This document shows, one piece after another, positions 62,362 to 64,000 of a DNA stretch of 64,000 nucleotides. Location of the stretch: the NCBI GenBank assembly GCA_009784975.1, contig WQXG01000002.1, positions 1 to 64,000 of the forward strand. Direction: 5' to 3'. Within the stretch, counting starts at the first letter, position 1, and each line of letters starts with the position of its first letter. The position numbers and the translations under genes are program-made. The notes beneath the pieces are model-generated. The model searched no databases. It saw nothing but the letters and a program-made list of their open reading frames with translations, and was not told where the DNA came from. Origin of the DNA: Treponema sp. Its GTDB lineage: Bacteria > Spirochaetota > Spirochaetia > Treponematales > Breznakiellaceae.

Positions 62362-63190
62362 CTTTGTCTATAATAATATTTATTTCTTCGATTAATATGC
62401 CCGTATAGCGTTCGATATCGTCGATTATATACTGCTGCATTTCCTGAATATTATCGCCTAGCTCGATGCCGTAGGGGACATCAATTGTGATTATCAGACG
62501 GTAACCTATATCCGCGTCTTTTACCAATATCTTCTTTATTTTAATGTCTTTATTGTAATCCTCAACACAATTAATGACCAAAAGGCTTAAGGCGGATTGT
62601 GTAATCAGCACTTTGCTGCGCTTGGAATATGCAGGTCTTACTACTGATTTTTCATGCAGGGTGGGAATGCTGGCAGGCGTTACCCGCCTTCTGAAAATTT
62701 GTATTGCGGAAAAAAAGATATTGGAATAACTTTTTTTTACCTCGATGGACGGAACAGGGATAACATGTTTACCTTCTATGCGCCTGGATCTGATGGCTTT
62801 TTCAATCTCTTCTTTTGTTGTGATATCTTCGATTCTGATTATTTTGGAAGGAGACGGAAGCTGCAGGCGTACAGCGATTTTATTTACCATTTTTTCCGAT
62901 GTTCCCAAAAGCAGAATGCGTTTGAACTTTTCTGTCTGCAATCTGCGGGCAACTTCGTCCCTGTGGGATTTTTCGTCAAAAAGCGCGACTTTTACTGCCG
63001 AAAGAAAAGAATTTTCTTTTTTTGCCGAGTGACCTGCAAGTATACGATTGTCTTTGATTAATAGCCCGTCATCAATTATAAAATCGACTCTGTACTTGTG
63101 AGCAACAAGTTTTGCGCAGAAACTTTTGCCTGTGCCGCTTTCCCCTACGAGAGCGAAGACTTTTTTCCGGTACAGGAAACCTAAGAACAT
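62345..63190 (-). CDS. P-loop NTPase fused to an Asp23-like domain
   Basis: A 281-residue cytoplasmic protein. Residues 16-23 (GESGTGKS) form a P-loop in a kinase-like fold (VDFIIDDGLLIKDNRILAG follows). Residues of about 170-281 resemble the Asp23/DUF322 envelope-stress domain: VLITQSALSLLVINCVEDY, YRLIITIDVPYGIEL and LIEEINIIIDKV. I know of no named protein with this fusion. The ATG has GGAG 4 nt upstream. It is in one minus-strand operon with the HEAT-repeat gene 18 nt upstream, and its 3' end overlaps pcnB by 17 nt. Confidence 0.7.
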   Translation of the reverse strand: MFLGFLYRKKVFALVGESGTGKSFCAKLVAHKYRVDFIIDDGLLIKDNRILAGHSAKKENSFLSAVKVALFDEKSHRDEVARRLQTEKFKRILLLGTSEKMVNKIAVRLQLPSPSKIIRIEDITTKEEIEKAIRSRRIEGKHVIPVPSIEVKKSYSNIFFSAIQIFRRRVTPASIPTLHEKSVVRPAYSKRSKVLITQSALSLLVINCVEDYNKDIKIKKILVKDADIGYRLIITIDVPYGIELGDNIQEMQQYIIDDIERYTGILIEEINIIIDKVIETE

Positions 63191-63208
63191 CGCTCCGTAT
63201 AAGTGATC

Positions 63209-63895
63209 TTATCTGCCGTAAGTGCGTAAGTCGGCTATTAACTGTCTTGCCCGTTCTTTTACCGGCGTAATGTAATTGCCTTCTGAAATACGGATAAGCG
63301 TATGAACTGCATCGGGAGAATTTAACCCGCCGTTTTTATTCGCTATTTTTTCGAATGCGTCAATCGTGGCAAGCGCCATAAGGTTATCAGGATTTAAGTT
63401 ACTTGTCCTGTTCATAACCCATGCGATATGCGCGACTGTTTCGTTATTTTCGTTTGTTCCTATATCTCCCAGGGATTTAATCGCTTCCTGAAGAACCATA
63501 GGTTCTCTTTCAGAAGTTATTACATCAATAAGAGATTTCCTGGCTTCTTCGGAGCCCATCTGCCCCAGATATCTTACCGCCTGCCGCCTGACATCGGGGA
63601 AATTGTTTACAACACGATTGTTTTCCCTTGCTACAGACCTGCTGCCTTCGCTGGCAAGAAACGCCAATGTCTGGCGGATTTCGTCGTTTCTGTTTCCGCG
63701 TTCAATGGCTTCTTTAATGTACTCAATGGAAATTAATTTTTGCTCTCTGGATTGCGACCTTGCGGTTTCCCTGATAATCATTACCTCTATTGTTTCCTGC
63801 AGATAGGATTCTTCGACAGTTTGCTGAGCGGCAGCGGATACTGTAAAAACTACAGCAACTACAGCCAAAATTAAAAAACGTTTAAATAAAAACAT
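63209..63895 (-). CDS. Exported HEAT-repeat protein
   Basis: A 228-residue secreted protein with a signal peptide ending VSAAAQQ. Three HEAT-like helical pairs are visible: VRRQAVRYLGQMGSEEARKSLIDVI, VLQEAIKSLGDIGTNEN and NLMALATIDAFEKIANKNGG. HEAT repeats bind proteins, so this may be a periplasmic scaffold. The ribosome site AAAGGAG precedes the ATG. It lies 15 nt after the stop of a partial upstream gene. Confidence 0.8.
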   Translation of the reverse strand: MFLFKRFLILAVVAVVFTVSAAAQQTVEESYLQETIEVMIIRETARSQSREQKLISIEYIKEAIERGNRNDEIRQTLAFLASEGSRSVARENNRVVNNFPDVRRQAVRYLGQMGSEEARKSLIDVITSEREPMVLQEAIKSLGDIGTNENNETVAHIAWVMNRTSNLNPDNLMALATIDAFEKIANKNGGLNSPDAVHTLIRISEGNYITPVKERARQLIADLRTYGR

Positions 63896-63910
63896 AAAGT
63901 ACTCCTTTAA

Positions 63911-64000
63911 TTAATTGATGATTTTCCAACTATTATTGATTTTTTCGAGGTCATATAGAATTTCGCGGTGTTCTTCGCCCGCGTTGTTTACCCTGATTGC
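63911..64000 (-). CDS. C-terminal end of an unidentified gene, cut by the window
   Basis: An open frame enters at the window edge and ends at the TAA at 63913-63911, encoding 29 residues (AIRVNNAGEEHREILYDLEK then INNSWKIIN). The W-K-I ending is common in short NTF2-like or stress-type periplasmic proteins, but too little is visible to name it. The frame is intact and 15 nt before the HEAT gene start, so it is probably co-transcribed. Confidence 0.6.
   Translation of the reverse strand, partial: AIRVNNAGEEHREILYDLEKINNSWKIIN

Overview
The window looks like the chromosome of a spirochaete of the Treponema type, probably a gut-associated one. The reasons are the many lipoproteins with relaxed spirochaetal lipoboxes, the CheW / aminotransferase-like / NAD kinase / RecN cluster, the PotABCD set, and the [FeFe]-hydrogenase maturases HydE, HydF and HydG. 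Large Ig-rich surface lipoproteins, one carrying a pectate lyase, also fit an anaerobe living on plant polymers. This assignment is inference from gene content; no database was searched.

Layout. 1-110 is the 3' part of a 5S rRNA. 161-10112 holds a housekeeping run on the + strand: an RlpA/SPOR envelope protein, cheW, a lysine-less DegT-like protein, NAD kinase, recN, a hypothetical gene and a heterodimeric ABC exporter, closed by a bidirectional terminator. 10131-19250 is a minus-strand operon of four secreted lipoproteins. Three share an N-terminal module of about 320 residues, and three share a C-terminal module ending in a W-S-[MI]-P-G motif. The last gene carries a PL1 pectate lyase domain. 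19489-32593 encodes two giant paralogous lipoproteins (1895 and 2050 aa) and a secreted partner. 32639-37487 is a peptide-type ABC importer. 37515-41158 is hydF-hydG-hydE. 41224-45657 carries a TPR protein with an apparently dead NTPase core and a TGS-domain nucleoside kinase.

45658-49296 is an accessory island. It holds dense nested palindromes, a PD-(D/E)XK-like gene, an XRE regulator, a lipoprotein whose last 45 codons look like the variable region of a diversity-generating retroelement (DGR), a very AT-rich MORN/nuclease-like gene, and a 136-bp palindrome. No reverse transcriptase or template repeat was seen in the window. After the island come rpmB, the potABCD polyamine importer, a small outer-membrane protein, valS / HD hydrolase / dxs, a lysophospholipase-pcnB pair, and a P-loop plus Asp23-like fusion with a HEAT-repeat protein.

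Regulation. Several genes (hydF, the nucleoside kinase, the lysophospholipase and probably the gene at 31397) have a good -10 box only 6-8 nt before the ATG and no Shine-Dalgarno sequence, which predicts leaderless mRNAs. Several transporter genes start with TTG, twice in a TTGA stop/start overlap. The most interesting objects are the DGR-like variable lipoprotein with its neighbouring palindromes, and the modular lipoprotein locus.
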